A program made the translations under genes and the position numbers. This document shows, in pieces, positions 36,283-45,699 of a stretch of 64,000 bases of DNA (position 1 is its first letter; the number at the start of each line of letters is the position of its first letter). The notes below the pieces were generated by a model. That model worked only from the letters and a program-made list of their open reading frames with translations. It was not told the origin of the DNA and did no database searches. This stretch comes from Alphaproteobacteria bacterium (GTDB lineage: Bacteria > Pseudomonadota > Alphaproteobacteria > JAJFFI01): assembly GCA_030066595.1 (NCBI GenBank), contig JASJBI010000008.1, forward strand, positions 1 to 64,000. The letters are read 5' to 3'.

Positions 36283-37883
36283 CGCCAGTAACGCTTGACC
36301 GCCCGGTAGGACTTCCAGACCTCGGGAAAGCGTGCCAGGTCGCGCTCGATGCGCGCGAAATTCCATCCCTCGACCATGCCTAGCGCCCGCGCCGAGGCGG
36401 TCTTGCGGGACCGGTTCGATGCGGTCCTCTGCTGCAGCTCGTCCAGCAGATCGCGGGCGACCACGGCATCGTTGAGGGAGCCCAGCCGATCCTGGATCGC
36501 GCGCACAGCCTTCAGGAGCTGGCGCACCGCCTTGGCGTCGTAAAGCTCGGCAAAGAACTCGGCGCTATAGCGCATGCGTTTGCCGCGGATGCGGAGATTG
36601 TGGAACTGCTCCTCGGTCAGTTCCTCGTGCCGGTCGCCGAGTTTGCGCATGCGCCGGTCGAGGCGGCGCAACATGCCGTCCGAGTACTGCCGGAGCGGCA
36701 GATCGAGCGTCGCCGCGTGCTCTGCACGGTTGGCCCAAAGGGTTTTGTCGAGCCAGATGTCGAGACGCAGCATCAGCGCCGTGAACCGCCCGTTCTCGAT
36801 GGTCTCGCGGGCGCGCTCATACGCGTCGGACCGCGCTTCCTCGGCGCACTGGCAGACCAGATCGAGCCCCGAATCCTTCGGCACGTGCTCGTGGATGTGA
36901 TCCAGGGTCTCGAGGATGAACACGTCCCAGTCACGGGCCGGACCAAGTTGGCGCTGCAGCCAGCGCAGTTCGTCGGCGAGATGGGCCTTCACGTTCGGCC
37001 TGATGAGATTGCCAAACATGCTGACCAGAGCGCGCAGCCGGCGCACGCCGACCCGCATCTGGTGCACACCCTCCGGGTCGCTGCCCTCCAGCACCGGCGC
37101 TTGGTTGGCCAGGATATGCGCAACGCAGCCGTGCGCGATCACCGGGAACGCCTCCTGCACCGTCAAGTCCCTGGTCAAACCGATCGGATCGGCCTTCTTT
37201 GGACCGGGCGGATCGCCGGTGAACAGGCCGTAGCCGCGCGCCGCCTTGGTGCGGCGCTCCAGCCGAAACGGCAGGTTCTCGTGCAACGCGAGCGCCAGTG
37301 CGAACAAGTCCTCGGACCTGCCCGACTTGAGCTCCAGCTCCGCCTCGCAGATCGGCATGACCCGGGTTTCCGATCGTACCTCGCCCAGATCCAACGCCAC
37401 TTCAATGTCGCTGCTGCCGTGGCGCACGTCGAGCACCCGGCGGCGTACATCGGTGGTGAAGATGGGATGCAGCGACGACGCCTTGCGCTTGCCGGGAAGC
37501 AGAGCGGCGACATCGCTGTCCGCAAACTGACTGAGATCCGGCTCGAGCCCGTCCAGCGCGGTTTCAAACTCCCGGAAGTGCTGCGTCCCGTTCGCACCGG
37601 GCGCCGGGACCTTCACTGTCTGACAGCGACGCGCACCATCCTCGCGGACGCGAAGGGCAATCCCCTTCTTTCGCAGCGACAGATCCTTGGTATCGAAATA
37701 GGTGCTTTTGAGATGCTTGGTGTTCGGCTTGCGCTTCGCCAGCGAGCGCAGCAATGCGCTCCTGCGGAACTTCTCCACCTGCCCCGGATCGAGGCGCAGC
37801 TTGAGTTCTATCTCCTCATTCCTGACCGGCTGAGTTTGCACAGATTCGCCCCCGCTGGACTCGGCAGCGTCTACTTCCGGCAT
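36279..37883 (-). CDS. CYTH-CHAD domain protein, probable inorganic triphosphatase
   Basis: 534 residues from the ATG at 37881-37883, behind GGAGGGGGG. The N-terminal CYTH domain opens with the EIELKLRL signature (about residues 24-31) and continues with STYFDTKDLSLRKKGIALRVRE and SELELKSG-type strands, the tunnel fold that hydrolyses triphosphate. The C-terminal CHAD domain (about residues 230-525) has histidine-bearing helices such as EGVHQMRVGVRRLRALVSMFG and NLRIRGKRMRYSAEFF, known to bind polyphosphate. It lies beside ppk, ppx and sixA. Its stop codon sits in the right-hand CTAG of the MITE-like element. Confidence 0.93.
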   Translation of the reverse strand: MPEVDAAESSGGESVQTQPVRNEEIELKLRLDPGQVEKFRRSALLRSLAKRKPNTKHLKSTYFDTKDLSLRKKGIALRVREDGARRCQTVKVPAPGANGTQHFREFETALDGLEPDLSQFADSDVAALLPGKRKASSLHPIFTTDVRRRVLDVRHGSSDIEVALDLGEVRSETRVMPICEAELELKSGRSEDLFALALALHENLPFRLERRTKAARGYGLFTGDPPGPKKADPIGLTRDLTVQEAFPVIAHGCVAHILANQAPVLEGSDPEGVHQMRVGVRRLRALVSMFGNLIRPNVKAHLADELRWLQRQLGPARDWDVFILETLDHIHEHVPKDSGLDLVCQCAEEARSDAYERARETIENGRFTALMLRLDIWLDKTLWANRAEHAATLDLPLRQYSDGMLRRLDRRMRKLGDRHEELTEEQFHNLRIRGKRMRYSAEFFAELYDAKAVRQLLKAVRAIQDRLGSLNDAVVARDLLDELQQRTASNRSRKTASARALGMVEGWNFARIERDLARFPEVWKSYRAVKRYWR

Positions 37884-38196
37884 TCTACCCCCCTCCCGCA
37901 CCTTGATCTCTCGATCACGAACGCATCACCTGACGCGCCCAAGAACCTCCCCTGCTCGCCCCCGGTCAGGTCTTCCAAGGACCCAAATGTCCACACAAGA
38001 CCGCTAGCCAATAGCCAGAATACATAGGCACAGATGGAAGGTAAACTGTTATAACTTACAGGTTTTTTTACCTCATTGATCTTGATCAGATATCGTGCCT
38101 GTTTCCGGCCGGGCGCGGCTTCGGCCGAAATCCGGGCCCATTTCCGACCTCTCGCGTCGGCCCTGCGGGCGGCCCGCCGAGCCCATCGAACTGGCG
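37884..38196. promoter_or_regulatory. Intergenic region with FNR-like box upstream of CYTH-CHAD
   Basis: TTGAT-CTTG-ATCAG at 38076-38089 matches the FNR/FixK-type consensus TTGAT-N4-ATCAA at 9 of 10 positions. A hairpin (AGGTAAA...TTTACCT with inner CTGT/ACAG) lies just to its left at about 38038-38073 and could end the SDR transcript. Both lie between the SDR stop (38197) and the CYTH-CHAD start (37883) on the minus strand. No gene is seen in this 313-bp stretch. Confidence 0.45.
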
Positions 38197-38976
38197 TCAG
38201 AGCGTGCCCGGGAACTCCCCGCCGTCGACCAGAAGGTTCTGTCCAGTGATGAAGCCGGCTTGGGCGCTGCACAGGAAGGCGCAGGCATGGCCAAACTCCT
38301 GGGGCGTGCCCAGGCGACCGGCCGGATTGCCCGCGCGCCGCTCGGCGACCACGTCCTCAAACGATCGTCCGTCTCGCTTGGCGCGGGCTGCCAGGTTGCT
38401 CATGAGCCTGTCGGTCTCGAACGGGCCCGGGAGAAGGCCGTTGATGGTCACGTTGTGTCTCACGGTCTCGCGGGCGATGCCGGCGACGAAACCGGTCAGT
38501 CCGGCCCGCGCCCCGTTGGACAGGCCGAGGATGGCGATCGGCGCCTTCACGGCGCTGGACGTGATGTTTACGATGCGACCAAAGCGCCGTGCGATCATGC
38601 CGTCGACCACCGCCTTGATCAGGAAGATCGGCGCGAGCATGTTGGCGTTCAGCGCAGCCTCCCAGGCTTCACGCTCCCATTCTCGAAAGTCGCCCGGCGG
38701 CGGCCCGCCGGCGTTGTTCACCAGAATATCGGGGTCTGGACAGGCCGCCAGGGCGGCCGCTCGCCCGTCGTCGCTGGTGATGTCTCCGGGGACAGCCGTG
38801 ACCTTGGCCCCGGTCGCGGCGCGAATTTCCTCGGCGGTGGCTTCAAGCGTCTCGGCCGTGCGGGCCGTGATGGTGAGCGCGACACCCTCCGCGGCCAGCG
38901 CCTCGGCGCAACCGCGCCCCAGCCCCTTGCTCGCCGCACACACGATCGCCTTCTTACCGGCCAGTCCCAGGTCCAT
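38197..38976 (-). CDS. Short-chain dehydrogenase/reductase with altered active site
   Basis: 259 residues from the ATG at 38974-38976 (AAGGGG upstream). The cofactor loop is ASKGLGRG and NNAGG follows at about 87-91. After the strand RIVNITSS, the catalytic YxxxK is replaced by S153-x-x-x-R157 (GLSNGARAGLTG). This variant recurs in a subgroup of SDRs annotated as 3-oxoacyl reductases; the chemistry is uncertain. The end LVDGGEFPGTL is normal. The start overlaps the end of hdaA by 23 bp, so it belongs to that operon. Confidence 0.85.
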   Translation of the reverse strand: MDLGLAGKKAIVCAASKGLGRGCAEALAAEGVALTITARTAETLEATAEEIRAATGAKVTAVPGDITSDDGRAAALAACPDPDILVNNAGGPPPGDFREWEREAWEAALNANMLAPIFLIKAVVDGMIARRFGRIVNITSSAVKAPIAILGLSNGARAGLTGFVAGIARETVRHNVTINGLLPGPFETDRLMSNLAARAKRDGRSFEDVVAERRAGNPAGRLGTPQEFGHACAFLCSAQAGFITGQNLLVDGGEFPGTL

Positions 38977-39700
38977 CTCTGCGTTCCCCTTCTTGATTGA
39001 CGTTTCCGGCTGACAGCACGGCCCGCGCCAACGGCACCGTGATGTTGCGCTGTTCGGCGAGTGCCGCCCGGTCGAGCGCATCGACCAGTTCCCGCGCCGC
39101 GGCGAAGCTTCGCTCCATGCGGCTCAGGACATAGCTCACCACGTCCCGGCCGACCCGAAGCTGGCGATCGGCGAACAGTTTCACCAGGACGGCCGCGATC
39201 AAGGCGTCGTCCGGCGGCCCCAACTCCGCCGCCGGGGCCGCGGCAAGGCGCGACCGCAGGTCGGCCAGGACGAATGGCCAGCCCACCGGCGCCGCACGAC
39301 CGGTCAACAACAGATGGCCGCTATGCGCCTTGAGATGGTTGTACAGGTGAAACAAACCGGTCTCGGCACCGCGGTCGCCGCAGACACCCCGCCGATCCGG
39401 GTTCTCGATGATGGCGGCGTTGCATCCCGACAGCAGATCCTCCGGCGCGGCGCCGACCAGCGCTCCGGCCGCAAGGATCGGCGCCTCCTCCCCGGCAGCC
39501 AGAACCCGCGCCCGCCAGACGTGCACCAGATGGGTCTTGCCGCTCCCGGCCGGGCCATGGAGCACCAGCGCCGGCCCCGGCCAATCGGGCCAGCGGTCCA
39601 GCCAGGCCACCGCGGCGTGGTTGCTGGGTGCGACGAGGAAATCGTCGCGCCCCATGGCCGGACGCCGACTCAGGTCCAGGGCAAGTTGCGCCCCGCTCAC
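38954..39700 (-). CDS. hdaA: HdaA, regulatory inactivation of DnaA
   Basis: 248 residues from GTG 39698-39700, whose GTGA overlaps the stop of the permease gene. It starts with a QLALDL clamp-binding motif (beta-clamp), then PAMGRDDFLVAPSNHAAVAWLDRWPDWP, typical of HdaA. Walker A is GPAGSGKTHLVH. The arginine-finger/sensor region of the AAA+ DnaA fold follows, without the DNA-binding domain of DnaA. With the clamp it promotes DnaA-ATP hydrolysis to limit re-initiation. Confidence 0.92.
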   Translation of the reverse strand: MSGAQLALDLSRRPAMGRDDFLVAPSNHAAVAWLDRWPDWPGPALVLHGPAGSGKTHLVHVWRARVLAAGEEAPILAAGALVGAAPEDLLSGCNAAIIENPDRRGVCGDRGAETGLFHLYNHLKAHSGHLLLTGRAAPVGWPFVLADLRSRLAAAPAAELGPPDDALIAAVLVKLFADRQLRVGRDVVSYVLSRMERSFAAARELVDALDRAALAEQRNITVPLARAVLSAGNVNQEGERRDGPGTGR

Positions 39701-40800
39701 GCGGGCGGATCCGGCGGGGCGCCGCTTCCCGCCCCCTCCCCGTCCGAGGCCGTGGCATAGAGAGGACTCTCGAGATAGCGGCTCAGAGCAAATCGGCCCA
39801 GAACGCCGATCACCGCCGCGACGGGAACCGCCAGCAGGATGCCGACGAAACCCAACAGAGCGCCCCCGGCCAGAAGCGCGAAGATGATCCACACCGCGTG
39901 CAGCTTGACCCGGTCGCCGACCAGTTTCGGCGACAGGAAGTTGCCCTCGACGAATTGCCCGACCAGGAAGATCCCGGCGATGATGGCAATGCGCTGCCAC
40001 TCGTCAAACTGGGCAAAGGCAAGTCCGACGGAGACCACCAGGCCTAGGGCGGAGCCGACATAGGGAATGAAGGAGATCAGGCCCGCGCCAAGGCCGACGA
40101 CGAGCCCGAACTCGAGCCCCGCCGCCGAGAGCGCGACTGCGTAGAATGTGCCGAGGACGAGACAGACCAGCCCCTGGCCCCGGACAAAGCCCGCAAGCGT
40201 CTCATCGATCAGCCGCAGCTGTTCGCGGATCACCTCGGCGTTCCGCCGCGGCAGCCAGCTGTCGATCTTGTCGAGCATCTTGTCCCAGTCGCGCAGCAGG
40301 TAGAAGCATACCACCGGCGTGATGAAGATCAGCGAGAGCAGGTTGACCAGCGCCAGTCCGCCGCTCCAGAGACCGCCGAGAAGCCGCCCGAGCAGACTGA
40401 GGGCGTCATCCAGATAGCCGGTCGCCGCTTTGCGCAAATCTTCCAGGTCTTCCGGCGAAACGCTCGTCTGCAGGCGCTGGACCAGCCCAAGGACGTAACT
40501 CTGAAGAGCCTCGAGATAGCCTGGTATTTTCGCGGCGAAGGCCACGATCTGCTGCTGCAACAGCGGCAAGATGAGGATCATCGCCAGGATGACCCCCAAG
40601 AAGAAGATCGCCGTGATGATGCTGGTGGCCAGGGCCCGCGAACAGCCCCACTCCTCCAGCTTGTCTGCGGCCGGATCGAGGAAATAGGCAACCGCCATGG
40701 CGGCGACGAACGGGAGCAGAATCCCGCGCAACAACCACAGCAGAAGCACAGCCACCACCAAGCCGATCAACCAGAAGCGGACCTGCTTTTCGGCCGTCAT
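39697..40800 (-). CDS. AI-2E family transporter (PerM-like)
   Basis: 367 residues from the ATG at 40798-40800. About eight membrane segments: two at the start (FWLIGLVVAVLLLWLLRGILLPFVAAMAVAYFLDP), a soluble middle region (about 90-150), and four or more at the end. Conserved FVRGQGLVCLVLG, FIPYVGS and FVEGNFLSPKLVG mark the family. Substrate unknown; despite the name few members move autoinducer-2. Both ends overlap neighbours by 4 bp, so it is tightly coupled. Confidence 0.93.
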   Translation of the reverse strand: MTAEKQVRFWLIGLVVAVLLLWLLRGILLPFVAAMAVAYFLDPAADKLEEWGCSRALATSIITAIFFLGVILAMILILPLLQQQIVAFAAKIPGYLEALQSYVLGLVQRLQTSVSPEDLEDLRKAATGYLDDALSLLGRLLGGLWSGGLALVNLLSLIFITPVVCFYLLRDWDKMLDKIDSWLPRRNAEVIREQLRLIDETLAGFVRGQGLVCLVLGTFYAVALSAAGLEFGLVVGLGAGLISFIPYVGSALGLVVSVGLAFAQFDEWQRIAIIAGIFLVGQFVEGNFLSPKLVGDRVKLHAVWIIFALLAGGALLGFVGILLAVPVAAVIGVLGRFALSRYLESPLYATASDGEGAGSGAPPDPPA

Positions 40801-41345
40801 GGGCTGTCCTCGAGCGCCGTGATCAGCCGGCGCCACCAAGTAACCAAATAGGCGGCGCCGGACGCCAGTGTGGTCACCGCGACGACATAAAGCAGCAAGT
40901 CGATCGCGCCATAGTCCTGCAAGGGCAGGCCCACGGTGCACAGCACCACGGAGGCCAGAACGATCTGCATCACCGTGTTGATCTTGCTGATGATCAGGGG
41001 GTCGACCTCGAAGCTGTCGGTCAGGATCAACAGCAGCAGCGAACCCCCGATGATCATGACATCCCGCGAGACAACGAGAATCACCAGCCAGCTGGGCAAC
41101 AGGCCCTGATAGCCGAGCACGACATAGACGCTGACCAAGAGTGCCTTGTCGGCGAGAGGATCGAGGTATGCGCCCAAGACCGAACGCGCGTTCATTCTGC
41201 GTGCAAGCACCCCGTCGACTGCATCCGAGACCCCGGCGAGCAGAAAGACCAGGAAGGCCGTAAGGTGCCGACCCTCAAGCATCAGCCAGATGGTCACGGG
41301 CACCGACAGGAGTCGAGCCAGCGAGATCAGGTTCGGCAGGTTCAC
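40797..41345 (-). CDS. CDP-alcohol phosphatidyltransferase
   Basis: 182 residues from GTG 41343-41345. Membrane enzyme with the complete signature D-G-x2-A-R-x8-G-x3-D-x3-D in DAVDGVLARRMNARSVLGAYLDPLADK (residues about 42-68). It starts with NLPNLISLARLLSVP, common to PgsA and cardiolipin-synthase-like members. It probably makes phosphatidylglycerolphosphate or cardiolipin, but which acceptor is used cannot be told. It overlaps the permease ATG and the DUF2066 stop by four bases each. Confidence 0.92.
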   Translation of the reverse strand: MNLPNLISLARLLSVPVTIWLMLEGRHLTAFLVFLLAGVSDAVDGVLARRMNARSVLGAYLDPLADKALLVSVYVVLGYQGLLPSWLVILVVSRDVMIIGGSLLLLILTDSFEVDPLIISKINTVMQIVLASVVLCTVGLPLQDYGAIDLLLYVVAVTTLASGAAYLVTWWRRLITALEDSP

Positions 41346-42658
41346 TGGTCGGCGGGGTCCTGCGAGGAATTCTGGCCGAGAGCGGCGTCGGGATCCGCCG
41401 GTTCGCCTTCGGTTGTCCCCGGTTCCTGGGCGGCAGGCGGTCCGGCCGCCGGGCTCGTCTCCGGCTGGGCCGAACGCAAGCGGATCACCCAGCGCGCTTC
41501 GCTCTGCGATGCTGCAGCCGTGGCATCCTCGTCCGGATCCGTCGTGCCGATCTCGGCCGGCTGCGACTGCTCCAGCACCAGATCTGCCTGCTCCATCGCC
41601 AAGACCAACTGGTCAACCTCGCCGACGAACTGCAGCTCCAACTCGCGTGCTCGGCGGGCCAGCTTGATCGTGCGGGTTCCCCGTACGGGCGCGACCGCGC
41701 GCAATCGCTGAGACACGGTTATCCACTCCCTCAGATCGCTGAACGGGACCAGCGCCACCAGTGTCGAACGCCCCCTGAAACCGAGTAGGTTGCGCTGTTT
41801 CCAGGTCTCGTTCAGCTGGTCGGCAACGGCCGCGGCGGCCCGCGCGAGCGCCGCCGGCAAGTCGTCGCCTATCGGTCCGGTATGGCTGGCGGCAACCGTG
41901 CCGGTCTCGGTCAGCCCATAGCGCCGCACCAGGACTTGCACGCGATCCGTGTCGGTGCGCAACTCAGCCACCAGCGACTCCTTGGCGCCATAACGGTCGG
42001 CAAGTCTCGCCAGCCGCTCCGCATCGCCGTTGACGGCGGCCTGAACGTCGACATCGGCGATATCGGCGAGGTCGCCCAGCGGCAGCATCAAGGGCGCCAA
42101 CCCCCCGGTCATCGGCGCCTCGGACCACGCGTCGCGCCACGGATTCGGGTCTTCCCAGAGCCGCGACGTACCGGCGTCGTAATAGACCGGCAGTACCACG
42201 GACGGCTTGCTGGTCGTTTCGGCGAAGCGAAGGCCCGCGGTCCGCAAGAGCGCACGCACTGCCGGAGGATCGAACACATAGGTCAGGCGGCCGAGATAGC
42301 GAACGGCGGAGGTCTTCTCGCTTTCCACCCGGAAGCCAATGATCAGATCGTCGGCACGGTCCGGGTTGAATTCGGGCAGGCGGCCATGATCCTCGCGCAA
42401 GGTGAGCTTTTCCAGCATCAGCCGGTAGGCGATCGGCCGACCCTGGGCGATCGCCAGGTCCTTCGCCTCGGTGGTGGTGTCGGCGGTGGCGTCGACGGCC
42501 ACGTTCTTGACCGCGAACACCTCGGCTCTCTGCGCCTGCGCCGGGGGCCCGACCACGATGAGCAACGCGGCCAGCAAGATCGCACGGCGCGCCCGTCCGC
42601 GCGCCGCCGCACGCCCACGACCTAGCATTACCACGCGTGCAAGAGTAATAAGACTCAT
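41342..42658 (-). CDS. DUF2066 domain exported protein
   Basis: 438 residues from the ATG at 42656-42658; later starts are possible. The signal peptide (RRAILLAALLIVVGPPAQAQ) suggests export. DUF2066 features: RPIAYRLMLEKLTL, GFRVESEKTS, YLGRLTYVFDPPAVRALLRTAGL, and PVLLPL-like PLMLPLGD. The last 60 residues are Ala/Pro/Glu-rich and low in complexity. Function unknown. First gene of the operon DUF2066, phosphatidyltransferase, permease, hdaA, SDR. Divergent from purM with only 49 bp between, so promoters overlap. Confidence 0.85.
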   Translation of the reverse strand: MSLITLARVVMLGRGRAAARGRARRAILLAALLIVVGPPAQAQRAEVFAVKNVAVDATADTTTEAKDLAIAQGRPIAYRLMLEKLTLREDHGRLPEFNPDRADDLIIGFRVESEKTSAVRYLGRLTYVFDPPAVRALLRTAGLRFAETTSKPSVVLPVYYDAGTSRLWEDPNPWRDAWSEAPMTGGLAPLMLPLGDLADIADVDVQAAVNGDAERLARLADRYGAKESLVAELRTDTDRVQVLVRRYGLTETGTVAASHTGPIGDDLPAALARAAAAVADQLNETWKQRNLLGFRGRSTLVALVPFSDLREWITVSQRLRAVAPVRGTRTIKLARRARELELQFVGEVDQLVLAMEQADLVLEQSQPAEIGTTDPDEDATAAASQSEARWVIRLRSAQPETSPAAGPPAAQEPGTTEGEPADPDAALGQNSSQDPADQ

Positions 42659-42707
42659 CCTGGCCCAACTGTGCTCGCCATGTTGCGGCCTTGTCGGGTT
42701 ATAGCTC

Positions 42708-43796
42708 ATGCGGAGGGAGGATACCATCGGCGCACGCGGCTACAAGGACGCCGGCGTCGACATCGATGCGGCGGACCGCCTGGTCGACGCGATCAAGCCG
42801 CTGGCGGAGGCAACCGCACGGCCCGGGGTGCTCGGCGGGCTGGGCGGTTTTGGGGGGCTGTTCGACCTGAAAGCCGCCGGCTACCGTGATCCCGTTCTGG
42901 TCGCCGCCACGGACGGTGTCGGCACCAAGGTCAAGCTGGCGGCTGCGGCGGGCCGACATCGCGGCATCGGCATCGATCTGGTCGCGATGTGCGTCAACGA
43001 CCTGGCAGTGCAGGGCGCCGAACCGCTGTTCTTCCTGGATTACTTCGCGACCGGCCGGCTCGATCCGGCCGCCGCCGAACAGGTCGTTACCGGCGTCGCG
43101 GACGGCTGCCGGCAGGCCGGCTGCGCGCTGATCGGCGGCGAGACCGCCGAAATGCCCGGAATGTACCCGGCCGGCGAGTACGACCTGGCCGGCTTCGCCG
43201 TGGGCGCGGTCGAGCGTGCCGCGCTGCTGACCGGCGCGGACGTGCGCGCGGGCGACATGGTGCTCGGCCTCGCCGCCAGCGGCCTGCACGCGAACGGCTT
43301 TTCGCTGGTCCGCCGGCTGCTCGAGGAGCAGGGTCTCGGCCTCGACGATCCGGCGCCATTCGCCGACGGCCGGCCCGTGGGCGAAGCGCTGCTCGAGCCG
43401 ACCCGCATCTACGCCAAAGCCTGCCTGGCGGCCCGTGCGGCAGGCCGGGACGGGCTGCACGGCTTCGCGCATATCACCGGCGGCGGGCTGCACGAGAATA
43501 TCCCGCGGGTCTTGCCGGGTGGACTGGCCGCCGAGCTCGACGCCGCAGCCTGGCCGGTGCCGCCGGTGTTCCGATGGCTGCAGGCGTCCGGAGACCTGGC
43601 GCCGGCGGAGATGGCCCGCACCTTCAACTGCGGGATCGGCATGTGCGTGCTCTGTGCGCCGGACGCCGCCGACTCGGTGGCGGCGGCCCTGGCGGAAGCC
43701 GGCGAGACGGTTCATGCTATCGGACGGATCATCGAACACGGGGGCGAGCCCTCGCGTGTGGGGATCGCCGGATGGGAGGCGGCATGGCGAAGCTGA
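42708..43796 (+). CDS. purM: Phosphoribosylformylglycinamidine cyclo-ligase
   Basis: 362 residues. AIR synthetase of purine synthesis. Motifs: [71 protein letters not shown] and [16 protein letters not shown]. Full length. Its end overlaps purN by 13 bp, so the two are coupled. Confidence 0.98.
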   Translation: MRREDTIGARGYKDAGVDIDAADRLVDAIKPLAEATARPGVLGGLGGFGGLFDLKAAGYRDPVLVAATDGVGTKVKLAAAAGRHRGIGIDLVAMCVNDLAVQGAEPLFFLDYFATGRLDPAAAEQVVTGVADGCRQAGCALIGGETAEMPGMYPAGEYDLAGFAVGAVERAALLTGADVRAGDMVLGLAASGLHANGFSLVRRLLEEQGLGLDDPAPFADGRPVGEALLEPTRIYAKACLAARAAGRDGLHGFAHITGGGLHENIPRVLPGGLAAELDAAAWPVPPVFRWLQASGDLAPAEMARTFNCGIGMCVLCAPDAADSVAAALAEAGETVHAIGRIIEHGGEPSRVGIAGWEAAWRS

Positions 43797-44440
43797 AGGT
43801 CGGCGTGTTGATCTCGGGCCGCGGCTCCAACATGCACGCCCTGATCGAGGCCTGCCGCGCGCCGCGCTTTCCCGCCACCATTGCCGTGGTGATCAGCAAC
43901 GAGCCGTCGGCGCCGGGCCTGGCCAAGGCCGAGGCGGCCGGCCTCAAGACCGTGGTCATCGACCACCGCCAGTACACGAGCCGGACGGACTTCGAAACGG
44001 CCATCGACGCGACGCTCAGGGAGTACGGCGTGGGCCTGGTCTGTCTGGCCGGTTTCATGCGCCTCTTGACGGCCGGCTTCGTCGAGGTCTGGCAGGACCG
44101 TCTGATCAACATCCACCCGTCCCTATTGCCCGCCTTCAAGGGCCTCAACACCCATGCGCGCGCGCTCGAGGCTGGCGTGCGGGTGACCGGCTGCACCGTG
44201 CATTTCGTGCGGCCCGAGATGGACGACGGCCCGATCATCGTGCAGGCAGCGGTGCCGGTCCTGCCCGGCGACGATCCCGACGCACTGGCCGCCCGCGTGC
44301 TGGGAATGGAGCACCGCTGCTATCCCCTGGCGCTCCGGCTGATCGCGGAGGGCCGCGCCCGGGTGGTCGGCAACCGGGTCGCGGTAGACGGCGGCAAGCC
44401 CACCGCCGACGGGTTAATCAATCCCTCGGACAAACGCTGA
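43784..44440 (+). CDS. purN: Phosphoribosylglycinamide formyltransferase
   Basis: 218 residues from ATG 43784. Transfers formyl from 10-formyl-THF to [20 protein letters not shown] at the start, the catalytic N-H-D set in [13 protein letters not shown] and [18 protein letters not shown]. Preceded by GGGAGG in the purM end. Same operon as purM. Confidence 0.98.
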   Translation: MAKLKVGVLISGRGSNMHALIEACRAPRFPATIAVVISNEPSAPGLAKAEAAGLKTVVIDHRQYTSRTDFETAIDATLREYGVGLVCLAGFMRLLTAGFVEVWQDRLINIHPSLLPAFKGLNTHARALEAGVRVTGCTVHFVRPEMDDGPIIVQAAVPVLPGDDPDALAARVLGMEHRCYPLALRLIAEGRARVVGNRVAVDGGKPTADGLINPSDKR

Positions 44441-44534
44441 CGGGTCCGGCACGCGACCTCTTGCATTCCCAGAAACCAAGTCTATCTCAGGCGATCGTGT
44501 TGCCTGTTGTTCAGACATCTGGGGACCAAGAAAA

Positions 44535-44657
44535 ATGGCCGTAGAACACGATTTCGAGCCGCACCGGCAGACCTGGAACGGATTTGTCCGGTTCATGCAG
44601 ATCGGCTCCGTCTCAGTTGCCGTCCTGCTGATCCTGATGGCGATCTTCCTGCTCTAG
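44535..44657 (+). CDS. aa3-type cytochrome c oxidase subunit IV-like small protein
   Basis: 40 residues: a polar start with H-x4-H...TWNGFVRF, then one membrane helix (SVSVAVLLILMAIFLL). This is the pattern of the small alphaproteobacterial aa3_CoxIV proteins that pack against the oxidase. It lies alone, 95 bp after purN, far from other oxidase genes in this window, which is common for this family. The upstream AAGAAAA is a weak ribosome site. Confidence 0.8.
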   Translation: MAVEHDFEPHRQTWNGFVRFMQIGSVSVAVLLILMAIFLL

Positions 44658-44712
44658 CGGGCTGCCTGCACCACGTACCCGACGCGGGCCGATGGCCTAA
44701 CGGGAAACCGAC

Positions 44713-45135
44713 CTAGCCGACGATCTCGTCGTCGCCGAAGAAGAAGGCGATTTCGCGGACGGCGGTGTCCGGCGCGTCCGAGCCGTGCACAGAGTTGGCC
44801 TCGATAGACTCGGCGAAATCCTTGCGGATCGTGCCCTCGGCCGCCTCGGCCGGGTTGGTCGCGCCCATGACTTCGCGGTTCTTCTCGATGGCGTTTTCGC
44901 CTTCCAGGACCTGCAGGACCACCGGGCCCGAGGTCATGAAGGTGCACAGGCTGTCGAAGAACGGGCGCTCCTTGTGCACGTCGTAGAAGCCCTCTGCCTG
45001 CGCGCGGGTCATGCGGATGCGCTTCTGCGCGACCACCCTGAGCCCCGCCGACTCCAGCCTGTCGATGATCTTGCCGGTGATGTTCCGCTTGGTCGCGTCG
45101 GGCTTGATGATCGAGAATGTCCGTTCGAGGGCCAT
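44713..45135 (-). CDS. ndk: Nucleoside diphosphate kinase
   Basis: 140 residues. Exchanges gamma-phosphate between nucleotides. [15 protein letters not shown] at the start and the phosphorylated His in [13 protein letters not shown] (about residue 117). Normal length and full motif set. Convergent with the CoxIV-like gene, upstream genes transcribed in the same direction. Confidence 0.98.
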   Translation of the reverse strand: MALERTFSIIKPDATKRNITGKIIDRLESAGLRVVAQKRIRMTRAQAEGFYDVHKERPFFDSLCTFMTSGPVVLQVLEGENAIEKNREVMGATNPAEAAEGTIRKDFAESIEANSVHGSDAPDTAVREIAFFFGDDEIVG

Positions 45136-45233
45136 GAGGCGCGCCTTTATCCTGTTTCGAACCGGTCCGGATCAGCGCGGCTTATAGCGGGGCCGCCGAG
45201 CGCGGGCAAGGGCGAGATCCACCAAGGCGACGC

Positions 45234-45689
45234 TCACGCCTCCGCCTTCTTCTCCCAGCCGCCCGCTTCGGTCTGCTGGTAGTACGTCACCGCGTGGCCG
45301 GCCTCCTGGCAGGCGCGCCAGCGCGCCCGCGCCGCGGCCACCGCCGCCGGGTCATTGCCGTCGAACAGGTCCAGGCAGCGTTCGTAGCGCTCGAGGTTCG
45401 CCGCCGTGGCGCCATCGGTCAGCACCAGGAAGTTGGCGCCGTTCGGGTTGTCGTCCCCGACGGTCAGCCAGACGGGCTGGCGCTCGGCAAAGCCATCCGC
45501 CGCGCTGCCGTGGGGCAGGAAGGCGCGGTCCCCATAGGTCCAGAGATGGGCGTTCAACGCCTCGACCCGCTCGTCTGAGCCGGCCTTGACAACGGCGCGG
45601 CCTCCGGCGTCGAGCACCTTTTCGAGCAGCCGCGGCAAGGCCTGTTCCAAGCTGGTCCGCTGCAGGTGATAGAAACCGACGTCGGTCAT
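45234..45689 (-). CDS. holC: DNA polymerase III chi subunit
   Basis: 151 residues starting MTDVGFYHLQRTSLEQALPRLLEK, with LWTYGDRAFLPHG and PVWLTVGDDNPNGANFLVLTDGA, the order of HolC. Links the clamp loader to SSB. It lies downstream of the THUMP protein (10 bp) and pepA on the same strand; pepA-holC is a frequent pair. Confidence 0.95.
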   Translation of the reverse strand: MTDVGFYHLQRTSLEQALPRLLEKVLDAGGRAVVKAGSDERVEALNAHLWTYGDRAFLPHGSAADGFAERQPVWLTVGDDNPNGANFLVLTDGATAANLERYERCLDLFDGNDPAAVAAARARWRACQEAGHAVTYYQQTEAGGWEKKAEA

Positions 45690-45699
45690 TGGCTCGAGG

